Source of the DNA: Nocardioides cremeus
GTDB taxonomy: Bacteria; Actinomycetota; Actinomycetes; Propionibacteriales; Nocardioidaceae
Direction: 5' to 3'
Assembly (NCBI RefSeq): GCF_030518195.1
Contig: NZ_JAULSC010000007.1
Coordinates: 1 to 64,000, forward strand
DNA: 64,000 nucleotides
Part shown: piece after piece, positions 16,988-25,964 of the stretch
Layout: each line of letters starts with the position of its first letter
Position numbering within the stretch: the stretch's first letter is position 1
Translations under genes and position numbers: made by a program
Notes under the pieces: generated by a model
Told to the model about the DNA's origin: nothing
The model's input: only the letters and a program-made list of their open reading frames with translations
The model's database searches: none

Positions 16988-17537
16988 CGCTCGCCCACCC
17001 CTGCACCTCGTAGGCGGCCACGGCCAGCGCGCAGACCGGGTCGTCGACGCACGCGGCGGTCGCCACCACCGTGCTGCTCTCGACGTCGTCCCAGCCCCGG
17101 GAGGCGCACAGGTCCTCCAGGCTCAGCGTGATCTGGGTGCGCAGGGCCTCCTCGCTGCCGCTGTGGTGCTCGACGAAGACCCCCGCGCCGGTGGCCCTGT
17201 CGCGGGCCCAGCCCAGGCCGGCCCAGACGACCTCACCGTGCTGCTCGGCGCCGGCCGAGGCGAGCACGCACCACAGCCGGTCGCCGTGGTCGTGCTCGAG
17301 CGGCTCGTGCGACTCCACCACCGTGCTGCCGGGCGGCACGACCGAGGAGAGCGTGATCAGGTTGAGGTCGGCGACGCCGGCCTCGCGCAGGGCCGCGTCG
17401 AAGGCCGAGAGCCGGGTGCGACCGGTGCCGCTGCCGGTGCGCACGGTGATGCGCGGCCCGGCCGGGGCCGGGTGGGCGGAGGCGTCGGCGGAGCGGTCGA
17501 GGGGCTGAGCGGGAACCAACGGGACCTCCGAGAACAT
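16980..17537 (-). CDS. Pyruvoyl-dependent arginine decarboxylase-like protein
   Basis: With the ATG at 17537 the product has 185 residues; no good ribosome site is present, so the start is uncertain. From residue 30 it matches the PvlArgDC fold: ITVRTGSGTGRTRLSAFDAAL, then NLITLSSVVPPGS, where family members self-cleave between two serines (here Ser64-Ser65) to make the pyruvoyl cofactor. The C-terminal part keeps GLGWARDR and an acidic stretch. Known enzymes convert arginine to agmatine. The gene is 59 nt downstream of the histidine kinase and overlaps the GNAT gene. Confidence 0.78.
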   Translation of the reverse strand: MFSEVPLVPAQPLDRSADASAHPAPAGPRITVRTGSGTGRTRLSAFDAALREAGVADLNLITLSSVVPPGSTVVESHEPLEHDHGDRLWCVLASAGAEQHGEVVWAGLGWARDRATGAGVFVEHHSGSEEALRTQITLSLEDLCASRGWDDVESSTVVATAACVDDPVCALAVAAYEVQGWASGA

Positions 17538-17596
17538 CGGGCCCGGCGCAGCAGGACGCTGCGGCCGGGTGGACGACGGGGATTGTTCCCTGGCGC

Positions 17597-19729
17597 TCAG
17601 CCGGACGCCGCGGTGGGTCCCCCGACGGCGACCGGCTCGGGCGCGGCCCGCAGGCACAGGTAGGCGGTGGTGCCCACGCCGACCTCGCTCTCCAGCCACA
17701 CGCGCCCGCCGTGCCGCTCCACGATGCCCCGGCAGATCGCCAGCCCCAGGCCGGAGCCGCCCTCGCGGCGCATGTCGGAGGAGTCGACCTGCACGAAGCG
17801 CTCGAAGATCGTGTCGAGCCGGTCGGCGGGGATGCCGCGTCCCTGGTCGCGCACCTGGATCTCGACGTCGCCGCCGACCAGCCGGGCGTCGAGCTCGACG
17901 ACCGAGCCGGGCGGGGAGAACTTGATCGCGTTGCCGACCAGGTTGGTCAGCGACTGCACGATCCGGTCGTGGTCGGCCAGGACCTGCGCCGGGCAGTCGA
18001 CGTGGCGCACCAGCCGCACGTCGCGGCTCGCGGCCAGGCCCTCCATCTCGCGGTCGGCGATGGCCAGCAGGTCGGCGACGTCATGGGGCTGGACCTCCAG
18101 GGCCAGCGTGCCCGACTCGATCCGCTCGAGGTCGAGGATGTCGTTGATCATCCGGGTCAGCCGCTCCGAGCTCATCAGCGCCCGGTCGACCATCGCGGCC
18201 GCCTGCTCGGGCAGGGCACCCATGACGCCGCCGGACAGCAGGCCCAGCGAGCCCCGGATCGAGGTCAGCGGGGTGCGCAGCTCGTGGCTGACCACGGAGA
18301 GGAACTCGTTCTTGACCCGCTCGACCTCCTGGCGGGAGGTGATGTCGCGGAAGACGACCACGCCGCCCCGGACCTCGCCGCTGTCGTCGTCGACCAACGG
18401 GCTCGCGGTGATCTCGACGGGGAAGAGCTCGCCGTCGGCGCGGACGTAGCGGTCCTCCTCGCCGTTGCTGACCCGGCGCAGGAGCACCGCGTCGGCGATG
18501 TAGCAGTCCTGCGCCGGGAAGGGCCGCCCGTGCTCGTCGGGGGCGTGGAAGACGTCGTGGGCCAGCAGCCCGGTGAGGTCGTCGACGGCGTAGCCCAGCA
18601 TCTGGGCGCCGGAGGGGTTGACGAAGGTGACCCGGCCGTCGAGGTCGACGCCGTAGATGCCGTCGGCGACCGAGGAGAGCAGCACCTCGGTCTCGCGGCC
18701 CATCTGGCGCAGGTCGGCGGTGCGTTCGCGCACCTGGTCCTCGAGGTTGTGCCGCAGGTCGCGGTTGTCGCGCGCGATCAGCGCCTGCCGGACCCCCGCT
18801 CCCCCGATCAGCAGGACCCACAGGAGGGCCTCGATGCTCAGCAGGCCGCCGGCGCCGTCGCCCATCACCTCGACCATCGTGGCCACCAGGAGCACGCCGA
18901 AGACCACCGCGGTGTCCCAGTCCTCCGCGCCCGCGACGCCGTCCTCGCGGGTCACGTCGCTGGCCCGGGTCGGCCACCAGGCGGCCAGGGCGAGCAGGAG
19001 GTAGCCCCCGATCCAGCCCAGGTCGAGCGGCGAGCCGAACTCGAAGGTGCCGGCGGCCACCCGCACGGCGTACCCCAGGTCGGTCATCGTGTAGACGATG
19101 AAGCCGGCCGCGACCAGACCCAGGGCGACCCGGTCGGGGCCGCGGGTGCGGCGCAGCAGGATGAGCGCGACGGTGGCCAGCACGACGTCGAGGATCGGGA
19201 TCACCGCCCCGGCCAGCAGCGAGACGTTGTTTCCCGAGGCGAGCAGCTGTTCGTAGACGAGGCTGGCCGCGATCATCAGCACCGCGGCGCCCAGGATCAG
19301 CCCGTCGAGGGCCATCACCGCCAGGTCGACCCGGCTGCGGGTGACCTGGGTGAAGGTGGCCAGGCTGGCGATCGAGAACAGCAGCGCCACGGCGATCGCG
19401 ACGTCACCGACCGGCGCGGTCCCCTCGCTCCCCGGGGCGCGCAGCAGCGCGGAGGCGACGTTGCCGGCGATGGCCGTCAGCCCGGCCAGCGACAGCAGCC
19501 GCCACGCACGCGCCCGGCCGCCGGTCGACCACCGCGCCCGGTTGAAGGCGCTGGCCGTGGCCAGCGCACCGGCCACGAGCAGGCCCAGCGCGCTGACGTC
19601 GGCCCGCGTGGTGGCGGGCAGTGACGAGGCGAGCAGGGCCCAGAAGAGCGAGAACAGCGCGGCCGCGACCACGGCGGCGACGACGAGGAAGCGGCGCTGG
19701 CGCCTCGCGGCAGGGGGGCCGGACGGCAT
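17597..19729 (-). CDS. Membrane sensor histidine kinase with PAS domain
   Basis: The 710-residue kinase begins with about nine hydrophobic helices (12-310, a MASE-like sensor region). A short coiled coil (320-345) and a PAS domain (about 350-465, GIYGVDLDGRVTFVNPSG) follow. The HisKA H-box has His482 in SVVSHELRTPL, and the HATPase domain carries the N-box NLVGNAIKFSPPG and the boxes DQGRGI and GGSGLGLA. It lies 9 nt after the HAD phosphatase gene and in the same run as the response regulator at 20604-21353, its likely partner. Confidence 0.93.
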   Translation of the reverse strand: MPSGPPAARRQRRFLVVAAVVAAALFSLFWALLASSLPATTRADVSALGLLVAGALATASAFNRARWSTGGRARAWRLLSLAGLTAIAGNVASALLRAPGSEGTAPVGDVAIAVALLFSIASLATFTQVTRSRVDLAVMALDGLILGAAVLMIAASLVYEQLLASGNNVSLLAGAVIPILDVVLATVALILLRRTRGPDRVALGLVAAGFIVYTMTDLGYAVRVAAGTFEFGSPLDLGWIGGYLLLALAAWWPTRASDVTREDGVAGAEDWDTAVVFGVLLVATMVEVMGDGAGGLLSIEALLWVLLIGGAGVRQALIARDNRDLRHNLEDQVRERTADLRQMGRETEVLLSSVADGIYGVDLDGRVTFVNPSGAQMLGYAVDDLTGLLAHDVFHAPDEHGRPFPAQDCYIADAVLLRRVSNGEEDRYVRADGELFPVEITASPLVDDDSGEVRGGVVVFRDITSRQEVERVKNEFLSVVSHELRTPLTSIRGSLGLLSGGVMGALPEQAAAMVDRALMSSERLTRMINDILDLERIESGTLALEVQPHDVADLLAIADREMEGLAASRDVRLVRHVDCPAQVLADHDRIVQSLTNLVGNAIKFSPPGSVVELDARLVGGDVEIQVRDQGRGIPADRLDTIFERFVQVDSSDMRREGGSGLGLAICRGIVERHGGRVWLESEVGVGTTAYLCLRAAPEPVAVGGPTAASG

Positions 19730-19738
19730 GCGGGGAGA

Positions 19739-20599
19739 CTACTGCCCGTCCGGGTCGTGGGTCTCCCGCGGGGCGGCCTGCGCCCACTCCTCGACGAGGT
19801 CGACGAGGTCGGCCACCGACTCGTACACCTCGGTGGGCCGGTAGGGGAAGGTGCCGACCTGCTCGGGCGGCGTCGACCCGCTGGTGACCAGCACGGTGCG
19901 CAACCCGGCCTCGAGGCCGGCGATGATGTCGGTGTCCATCCGGTCGCCCACCATCACGGTGGTCTCGGAGTGGGCGTCGATGCGGTTCAGCGCGCTGCGC
20001 ATCATCAGCGAGTTGGGCTTGCCGACGTAGTAGGGCGCCCGTCCGGTTGCGGTGGTGATCAGCGAGGCGACGGCGCCGGTCGCCGGCAGCTTGCCGTCCT
20101 GGCTGGGCCCGCTGGGGTCGGGGTTGGTGGCGATGAAGCGCGCCCCGCCGTCGATCAGCCGGATGGCGCGGGTGATCGCCTCGAAGGAGTAGGTGCGGGT
20201 CTCGCCGAGCACCACGTAGTCGGGGTCGCGGTCGGTCATCACGTAGCCCGCGTCGTGCATGGCGGTGGTCAGCCCCGTCTCGCCGACGACGTACGCCGAC
20301 CCACCGGGGCGCTGGTCGTGCAGGAACTGGGCCGTCGCCAGGGCCGAGGTCCAGATCGCCGACTCGGGCACGTCGATGCCGCTGCCGAGCAGCCGCGCGC
20401 GCAGGTCGCGCGGGGTGAAGATGGAGTTGTTGGTCAGCACCATGAAGCCGAGCCCGGAGCGCTGCAGCGCCTCGATGAACTCCTGGGCGCCGGGGATCGG
20501 CACCTCCTCGTGCACCAGCACGCCGTCCATGTCGGTCAGCCAGGTCAGCACCTCGCGGCGCGGGGCGCCCCCGTCGCGCTGGGTCTCGTCGCGGGCCAC
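19739..20599 (-). CDS. HAD-IIA (NagD-like) phosphatase
   Basis: The GTG at 20599 gives 286 residues. The HAD nucleophile motif is TDMDGVL (Asp23, Asp25). Motif II lies in FMVLTNNS, and motifs III/IV in VGKPNSLMMRSAL and VMVGDRMDTDI. The arrangement with a cap between motifs II and III is that of NagD/phosphoglycolate-phosphatase relatives acting on small phosphorylated metabolites. It is sandwiched between the response regulator (4-nt gap) and the histidine kinase (9-nt gap), an unusual place for a metabolic phosphatase. Confidence 0.9.
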   Translation of the reverse strand: MARDETQRDGGAPRREVLTWLTDMDGVLVHEEVPIPGAQEFIEALQRSGLGFMVLTNNSIFTPRDLRARLLGSGIDVPESAIWTSALATAQFLHDQRPGGSAYVVGETGLTTAMHDAGYVMTDRDPDYVVLGETRTYSFEAITRAIRLIDGGARFIATNPDPSGPSQDGKLPATGAVASLITTATGRAPYYVGKPNSLMMRSALNRIDAHSETTVMVGDRMDTDIIAGLEAGLRTVLVTSGSTPPEQVGTFPYRPTEVYESVADLVDLVEEWAQAAPRETHDPDGQ

Positions 20600-20603
20600 C
20601 GGG

Positions 20604-21353
20604 TCAGCCGTCGGTCGCGGAGGAGCTGCTCGAGGAGGCGGTCGAGGTGGGGCGCGTGGTCGGCTGCGTGGTGGCTCCCTCGAGCCGGAAGCCGACGCCG
20701 CGCACGGCCACGATCTTGTCGGTGACGCCGACGCCCTCGAGCTTCTGGCGCAGCCGGCCGATCGTGACGTCGAGGGTCTTGGTGGAGCCGTACCAGTTCT
20801 CGTCCCACACGTCGGCCATCAGCCGGCTGCGGGCGACCACCTTGTCGCGCTGGGAGGCCAGGATGTTGAGCACCTCGAACTCCTTGCCGCTCAGCGGCAC
20901 CTCGCGCTCGTCGTAGTAGACCCGGCGGGCCGCCACGTCGATGCGCAGGCCGCGCTGGTCGACCGCGGCGGCGGCGGTGAAGCCGCTCAAGGTGCGCCGC
21001 AGCAGGGCTCGCACCCGGGCCTGCAGCTCGGCCAGCCCGAACGGCTTGGCGAGGTAGTCGTCGGCGCCGTAGTCGAGCCCGACCACGCGGTCGAGCTCGC
21101 CGGCGCGGGCGGTGACGATCATGATGGCGCCCTCGAAGCCCGCCTCGCGGGCCCGGCGGCAGACCTCGAGCCCGTCCATGTCGGGCAGGCCCAGGTCGAG
21201 GATCACGACGTCGGCGGGGATGCCGGCCAGGTCGTCGAGGGCGCGCTGCCCGCTGTCGACCCACGCGACCTCGTACCCCTCGCGCTCGAGGGTGCGCACG
21301 AGCGGGAAGGCGATGTCTTCCTCGTCCTCGACCACCAACACGCGCTGACCCAT
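20604..21353 (-). CDS. OmpR/PhoB-type response regulator
   Basis: The start at 21353 is preferred because TATGCT ends 7 nt upstream (leaderless); an in-frame ATG at 21365 overlaps that element. The 249 residues comprise a receiver (phospho-acceptor Asp53 in ILDLGLPDMDG, Lys103 in YLAKPF) and a C-terminal winged helix (about 145-230, with LSGKEFEVLNIL and STKTLDVTIGRLRQKL). The extreme C-terminus is a Thr/Ser-rich tail (SSSSSSATDG). It is probably the transcriptional output for the kinase at 17597-19729. Confidence 0.93.
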   Translation of the reverse strand: MGQRVLVVEDEEDIAFPLVRTLEREGYEVAWVDSGQRALDDLAGIPADVVILDLGLPDMDGLEVCRRAREAGFEGAIMIVTARAGELDRVVGLDYGADDYLAKPFGLAELQARVRALLRRTLSGFTAAAAVDQRGLRIDVAARRVYYDEREVPLSGKEFEVLNILASQRDKVVARSRLMADVWDENWYGSTKTLDVTIGRLRQKLEGVGVTDKIVAVRGVGFRLEGATTQPTTRPTSTASSSSSSATDG

Positions 21354-21360
21354 GCCTGGC

Positions 21361-21366
21361 AGCATA
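21361..21366 (-). promoter_or_regulatory. -10 element, leaderless start of the response regulator operon
   Basis: TATGCT on the minus strand ends 7 nt before the ATG at 21353. No -35 match is seen at 17-18 bp. Confidence 0.4.
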
Positions 21367-21435
21367 GGCGCACCGGCAGGTCACCGCGGGCCCAACGCCC
21401 CGGTTGTCCGCCCTGGCGACGATGGCCCGCCCGGC

Positions 21436-22344
21436 TCAGGACGGGTCGGCGAACAGGTCGCCGCGCTCCTCCACCCGCTCCACGACCTCCTCGAAGCGCA
21501 TCTGCTCCAGCCCCAGGGGGTCCTCCGCACCGGCCTCGACCTCGGCCCACGACACCGGGGCGGCGACGTACGGCCGCTCGCGTCCGCGCAGCGAGTAGGG
21601 CGTGATGGTGGTCTTCGAGCCGGCGTTCTGCGACCAGTCGAGGAAGACCTTGCCGCCCCGGCGGGCCTTGGTCATCGTGGCGGTGACGGCGCGCGGGTGG
21701 GCCGCGGACAGCTCCTCGGCGACCTGCTTGGCCAGCTCGGTCGACTCCGCCGGTGGCAGGCGTCGCGGCAGCGTGGCGTAGAGGTGCAGCCCCTTGCTCC
21801 CGCTGGTCACCGGACGGGCCACCAGCCCGCGCTCGGCGAGCCGCTCGCGCACCAGCAGCGCCACCTGGCAGCACTCGTGCAGGCCGGCCGGGTCGCCGGG
21901 GTCGAGGTCGATGACGATCCGGTCGGCGTTGCGGGGCCGGCCGTTGCGCCCCACCCGCCACTGGTGCACGTGCAGCTCGAGCGCCGCGAGGTTGGCCAGC
22001 CAGGTCAGGGTCGCCAGGTCGTCGACGACCGGGAAGACCAGGCGGTCGCCGTGCCGCGACTCCCCGCGGCTGCCGGTGGTGGGCACCGAGACGGTGCGCA
22101 CCCACGACGGCGTGCCGCTCGGCGCGTTCTTCTCGAAGAAGCTGCTGCCCCCGGTGCCGTGCGGCCACCGGATGCGGGTCACCGCCCGGTCGGCCAGGTG
22201 CGGCAGCAGGGTCGGGGCGATGCGGGCGTAGTACTGCAGCACCTCGCCCTTGGTGGTGCCGGTGGCCGGGTACATCACCTTGTCGAGGTTGCTGATGCGC
22301 AGGGTGCGGCCCTCGACGTCGACCAGCACCTCCTCGCCGGCCAT
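21436..22344 (-). CDS. ligD: LigD-type polymerase/primase domain protein (NHEJ)
   Basis: This 302-residue stand-alone LigD polymerase domain (archaeo-eukaryotic primase fold) has the metal-binding pair in RIVIDLDPGD, the conserved SGSKGLHLY with its His, and a later KVFLDWSQNAGSKTT segment. It fills gaps at double-strand breaks bridged by Ku. Its ATG overlaps the stop of the ligase gene by one base (TGATG). In mycobacteria polymerase, nuclease and ligase are fused; here they are separate and no phosphoesterase domain is visible in the window. Confidence 0.92.
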   Translation of the reverse strand: MAGEEVLVDVEGRTLRISNLDKVMYPATGTTKGEVLQYYARIAPTLLPHLADRAVTRIRWPHGTGGSSFFEKNAPSGTPSWVRTVSVPTTGSRGESRHGDRLVFPVVDDLATLTWLANLAALELHVHQWRVGRNGRPRNADRIVIDLDPGDPAGLHECCQVALLVRERLAERGLVARPVTSGSKGLHLYATLPRRLPPAESTELAKQVAEELSAAHPRAVTATMTKARRGGKVFLDWSQNAGSKTTITPYSLRGRERPYVAAPVSWAEVEAGAEDPLGLEQMRFEEVVERVEERGDLFADPS

Positions 22345-23297
22345 CAGGACTGGTCCCGCAGGTCGTCGGGCGACAGGTCGTCGCGCAGGCCGCGGTACGA
22401 CGGCTGGCGCAGCCGGGCGTGGCCGGTGCCGTGGGTGTCGACGTCGACGACCAGCACCGGCTCGAGCCAGTGCGTGCCGCGGGCGTCGACGCCGGGCACC
22501 TCGTCGGCGAACGGGCTGTCGGCGCGGCCCAGGCCGGCGACCAGGTCGGTGAGCTGGCGCGAGACCCGCCCGCCGATGCCGCTGCCGACCCGCCCGCGGT
22601 AGGCGAGCCCGTCGGGGGTGGGCTCCCCCACCAGCAGCGCCGCCAGCCGGTCGCTGCTGCCCTCCTGCGGGCGCCAGCCGCCGACCACGTAGGAGCGGCG
22701 GTGCCGGTGGGCCAGCTTGAGCCAGTGCGGGCTGCGCCGCTCGAAGGTGTAGCGCGAGTCGAGCCGCTTGCTGACGACGCCCTCGAGGCCCTGCTCGAGG
22801 GTCGCGGCGTGCAGCATCGCCCCGTCGTCGTACGCCGCCGGCACCTGCCAGCGGCCGAGGTCGAGGTCGGCGAGCCGGGCGCGCCGCTCGTGCAGCGGCA
22901 GGTCGGTGAGGTCGGTGCCGTCGAGGCGCAGCAGGTCGAAGACCATGAACGTCGCCGGCAGCGACCCGGCCAGCCGCTCGGCGGTGCGCGCGCGGCGTAC
23001 GTGCAGGCGCTCCTGGAGCACCCGGAAGTCGGGCACGCCCGCCTCGTTGAGCACGATCACCTCGCCGTCGACGAGCAGGTCGCGCGCACCGACGGGGCTG
23101 TCGACCACGTCGGGCCACGCGACGCCGACCTCGTTGGCGTTGCGGCTCCACAGCCGGGCGGTGCCGCCGTGCGCGGCGGACAGGTCGGCGAGGATGCGCA
23201 CGCCGTCCCACTTGACCTCGTGCGCCCACTCGGGGCCGGTGGGCAGGCTGCTCGCCTTGGTGGCGAGCATCGGGCGCAGCGGTGGCACGGGCCCCAT
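22344..23297 (-). CDS. ligD: ATP-dependent DNA ligase (LigD ligase domain)
   Basis: The ATG at 23297 (MGPVPPLRPMLA) gives 317 residues. Motif I is HEVKWDG with the adenylated lysine at 29. A region VDGEVIVLNEAG (motif III-like), GLEGVVSKRLDSRY (motif IV) and WLKLAHR (motif V) follow, then an OB-fold domain. It seals DNA ends in non-homologous end joining, translationally linked to the polymerase gene and divergent from ku. Confidence 0.92.
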   Translation of the reverse strand: MGPVPPLRPMLATKASSLPTGPEWAHEVKWDGVRILADLSAAHGGTARLWSRNANEVGVAWPDVVDSPVGARDLLVDGEVIVLNEAGVPDFRVLQERLHVRRARTAERLAGSLPATFMVFDLLRLDGTDLTDLPLHERRARLADLDLGRWQVPAAYDDGAMLHAATLEQGLEGVVSKRLDSRYTFERRSPHWLKLAHRHRRSYVVGGWRPQEGSSDRLAALLVGEPTPDGLAYRGRVGSGIGGRVSRQLTDLVAGLGRADSPFADEVPGVDARGTHWLEPVLVVDVDTHGTGHARLRQPSYRGLRDDLSPDDLRDQS

Positions 23298-23342
23298 CCT
23301 GCCCGAGCCGGGCGGTGACGGCGCCCACCCGGGCGATGACGA

Positions 23343-23379
23343 CCGGGCGTCCCACCCGTCACACTGGTGGGGCGCCCGG
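23343..23379. promoter_or_regulatory. Strong hairpin in the ku/ligD divergent region
   Basis: A 14-bp stem (23343-23356 with 23366-23379, one G-T type mismatch) encloses a 9-nt loop. It sits midway between the divergent start codons at 23297 and 23409, so it may be an operator or an mRNA leader structure rather than a terminator. Confidence 0.5.
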
Positions 23380-23408
23380 GCGGGCGCACGTCGACGAGGA
23401 GGATTGTG

Positions 23409-24401
23409 ATGCGCGCGATCTGGAAGGGTGCGGTGTCCTTCGGGCTGGTCAGCGTGCCGGTCAAGCTCTACTCGGCGACCGAGTCGCACGACGTGTCCTT
23501 CCGTCAGGTGCACGCCAAGGACGGCGGCCGCATCCGCTACCAGCGGGTCTGCTCGATCGACGGCGAGGAGGTCCCCTACGCCGACATCGCCAAGGGCTAC
23601 GAGACCGAGGACGGCGAGATGGTCATCCTCGACGACGACGACATGGCCGAGCTGCCGTCGACGTCGTCGCGCGAGATCGCGGTCGAGAAGTTCGTGCCCT
23701 CCGACCAGATCGACCCGATGCTCTTCGAGAAGAGCTACTACCTCGAGCCGGAGAAGTCCGGCGCCAAGCCCTACGCGCTGCTGCGCCAGGCGCTGATCGA
23801 CGCCGACCGTATGGCCGTGGTCACCGTCGCGCTGCGCCAGCGCACGACGATCGCGGTGCTGCGGGTGCGCGACGACGTGATCGTGCTGCAGACGATGATG
23901 TGGCCCGACGAGATCCGCACCCCCGACTTCTCGGTCGAGACCGGCGAGGTCAAGGACGCCGAGGTCAAGATGGCCACGATGCTCGTCGACACCCTCGCCG
24001 GCGACTTCGACGCCTCCGAGTTCGAGGACGACTACGCCGCGGCCGTCGAGATGATGGTCAAGGCCAAGATCGAGGGCGGCGAGATGAAGCGCACCCCCAC
24101 CTCGACCAAGTCCTCCGGCGAGGTCGTCGACCTGCTCGCGGCCCTGCAGCGCTCGGTCGACGCCGCCAAGTCGGGTCGTCGCGAGAGCGACGACGACGCC
24201 GACTCCGATGCTGGCTCCGACGACGCAGGGGACGAGAAGGAGTCGAGGTCCGGCAAGGGCGCCGCGAAGAAGGCCCCCGCCAAGAAGAGCACGGCGAAGA
24301 AGAGCACCGCCAAGAAGTCGGCCTCGAAGAAGGCTCCCGCCAAGAAGACCGCGGCCAAGAAGTCGACCGCGAAGAAGTCGGCGGCCAAGAAGGCCAGCTG
24401 A
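23409..24401 (+). CDS. ku: Ku DNA end-binding protein
   Basis: The ATG at 23409 follows GAGGAGGA with a 5-nt spacer (a GTG directly upstream is in frame). The 330-residue protein has the bacterial Ku core, starting MRAIWKGAVSFGLVSVPVKLY, to about residue 260. An acidic linker and a ~55-residue Lys/Ala/Ser/Thr tail built from KKSTAKKS-like repeats follow. Such histone-like tails are typical of actinobacterial Ku and increase DNA binding. It recruits LigD to double-strand breaks and is divergent from the two ligD genes. Confidence 0.96.
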   Translation: MRAIWKGAVSFGLVSVPVKLYSATESHDVSFRQVHAKDGGRIRYQRVCSIDGEEVPYADIAKGYETEDGEMVILDDDDMAELPSTSSREIAVEKFVPSDQIDPMLFEKSYYLEPEKSGAKPYALLRQALIDADRMAVVTVALRQRTTIAVLRVRDDVIVLQTMMWPDEIRTPDFSVETGEVKDAEVKMATMLVDTLAGDFDASEFEDDYAAAVEMMVKAKIEGGEMKRTPTSTKSSGEVVDLLAALQRSVDAAKSGRRESDDDADSDAGSDDAGDEKESRSGKGAAKKAPAKKSTAKKSTAKKSASKKAPAKKTAAKKSTAKKSAAKKAS

Positions 24402-24480
24402 GCCCGCGGGAGTTTCATCGGCCGGCCCTACCTGTCACTCTGCTTGTGAGTCAGTCGTCTCCGTCTAGGAGTTGATCGAC

Positions 24481-24915
24481 TTGCCCATCGAAGGCGTTTA
24501 CAGCACCGAGGAGCAGCGTGCGCTGGTCTATGAGTATCTGCAGGTCCCGCACGGCGGTAAGGCGGCCTTCCTCGAGGCCCACGGGCTCAAGGTCGACAGG
24601 TTCAGGCGCTGGCGCATGCAGGTCCTCGCCGACACCCTGGAGCATGGATTGGTGCCGAGGTCGGGAGGTCTGGTGAGCGTGGATGAGGCCCGTTTGCTGA
24701 AACGGCTGCTGGAGGAGAACGCCGCGCTGCGCGAGCAGTTAGCCGCACGCGATGTGGCCCACGAGCAAGAGGTCGCCGAACGCGACGAGGAGTTGGCTCG
24801 TCAGCGGCGGGCGGTCGATGCGCTGGGAAAAGCTATCGAGATCTTGCATCCAAGCGGCGACAGCAAGAGCTCCGAGTCCGATCCTCCCGCCGCCCGGCCC
24901 CCCACCCAGGAGTAG
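24481..24915 (+). CDS. Transposase OrfA (helix-turn-helix and coiled coil)
   Basis: The TTG at 24481 has AGGAG nine nt upstream; an alternative TTG at 24472 lies directly against that site. About 144 residues: a helix-turn-helix-like part (AAFLEAHGLKVDRFRRWRMQVL) followed by a heptad-rich helix (RLLKRLLEENAALREQL and on) likely to mediate oligomerisation. It resembles the first ORF of IS3-type elements. It ends 17 nt before orfB, so there is no obvious -1 frameshift fusion. Confidence 0.8.
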   Translation: MPIEGVYSTEEQRALVYEYLQVPHGGKAAFLEAHGLKVDRFRRWRMQVLADTLEHGLVPRSGGLVSVDEARLLKRLLEENAALREQLAARDVAHEQEVAERDEELARQRRAVDALGKAIEILHPSGDSKSSESDPPAARPPTQE

Positions 24916-24932
24916 CCCCAGGCGCTGGGGTC

Positions 24933-25964
24933 GTGGCGGTGCTAGAGGTGAGCGCGGCGCTGGTCACGGCGTTGATCGGTGCGGGGTTCTCTCAACGCGC
25001 CGCGCTCGAGCTGGCCGGGGTGTCACGCTCGACGTGGCACTACCGCACCCGGCCGCGCGTGGCAGTTGTTGACCCGATGCCGCACGCGAAGCGCCGCTCG
25101 GCCTCGTGGCTCAGCGCCGAGGAGCGCGAGCAGGTCACCACCAAGCTCCAGGCAGCTTTCGCCGCGAAGAAGTCGGTCTACCAGGCCTACTACGACGCAC
25201 TCGATGCCGGCGACCCGGTCGCCTCGTTGGCCACCTGGTACCGCATCGCTCGCACCATCACCCAGGCCCACCGTCCGGTACGACGCACCCGCAAGCACCG
25301 CGCATCCGCGATGCCCAGCCTGCTGGTCACCGGCCCCGACCAGGCATGGTCCTGGGACATCACCCACCTCAAGGGCCCCTACCGGGGCGTGAGCTACCAG
25401 CTGTACCTGGCACTCGACGTCTTCTCCCGCATGGTCACCGGCTGGCGGGTCGAGACCCGCGAGGACGACCAGATGGCCGCCGAGATGTTCGAACAGGCCT
25501 TCCAGGTCCGCGGCGTGCTGCCCCGCATCGTGCACTCCGACGGCGGTGCCGCAATGACCTCACGCACCCTGGGCGACCTCTTCGCCGACCTGGGCATCAC
25601 CACCTCGCGGAACCGGCCCCGGGTGTCGAACGACAACCCCTACTCCGAGGCGCTGTTCAAGACCGCGAAGTACACCCCGCACTACCCGGCCCACTTCACC
25701 GACCTCGACCACGCCCGCACCTGGACCCGCGACTTCGTCGAGGACTACAACCACCGTCACCACCACGTCGGACTCGAGGGCCACACACCCCACGACGTCC
25801 ACCACGGCACCTGGGTCCAGGTCCACCACCAGCGCGTGGCCACCATGACCGCGATCTATCAGGCGCATCCCGAGCGCTTCAGCACCCGACCCCGGACCCG
25901 CACCCCCATGGCCCAAGTGGCCATCAACCACCCCACCACCGACGAGCGACTCCAAACAGGTTGA
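24933..25964 (+). CDS. Transposase OrfB, DDE integrase catalytic subunit
   Basis: This 343-residue protein has an N-terminal helix-turn-helix-like segment (GVSRSTWHY) and an rve integrase core. The catalytic triad is visible as Asp142 (WSWDITHLKG), Asp203 (HSDGG) and Glu239 (NDNPYSEALFK). The D-x35-E spacing is exactly that of IS3-family and retroviral integrases. All three residues and the full length are intact, so the element could be active. The GTG start at 24933 is assumed. Confidence 0.92.
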   Translation: MAVLEVSAALVTALIGAGFSQRAALELAGVSRSTWHYRTRPRVAVVDPMPHAKRRSASWLSAEEREQVTTKLQAAFAAKKSVYQAYYDALDAGDPVASLATWYRIARTITQAHRPVRRTRKHRASAMPSLLVTGPDQAWSWDITHLKGPYRGVSYQLYLALDVFSRMVTGWRVETREDDQMAAEMFEQAFQVRGVLPRIVHSDGGAAMTSRTLGDLFADLGITTSRNRPRVSNDNPYSEALFKTAKYTPHYPAHFTDLDHARTWTRDFVEDYNHRHHHVGLEGHTPHDVHHGTWVQVHHQRVATMTAIYQAHPERFSTRPRTRTPMAQVAINHPTTDERLQTG

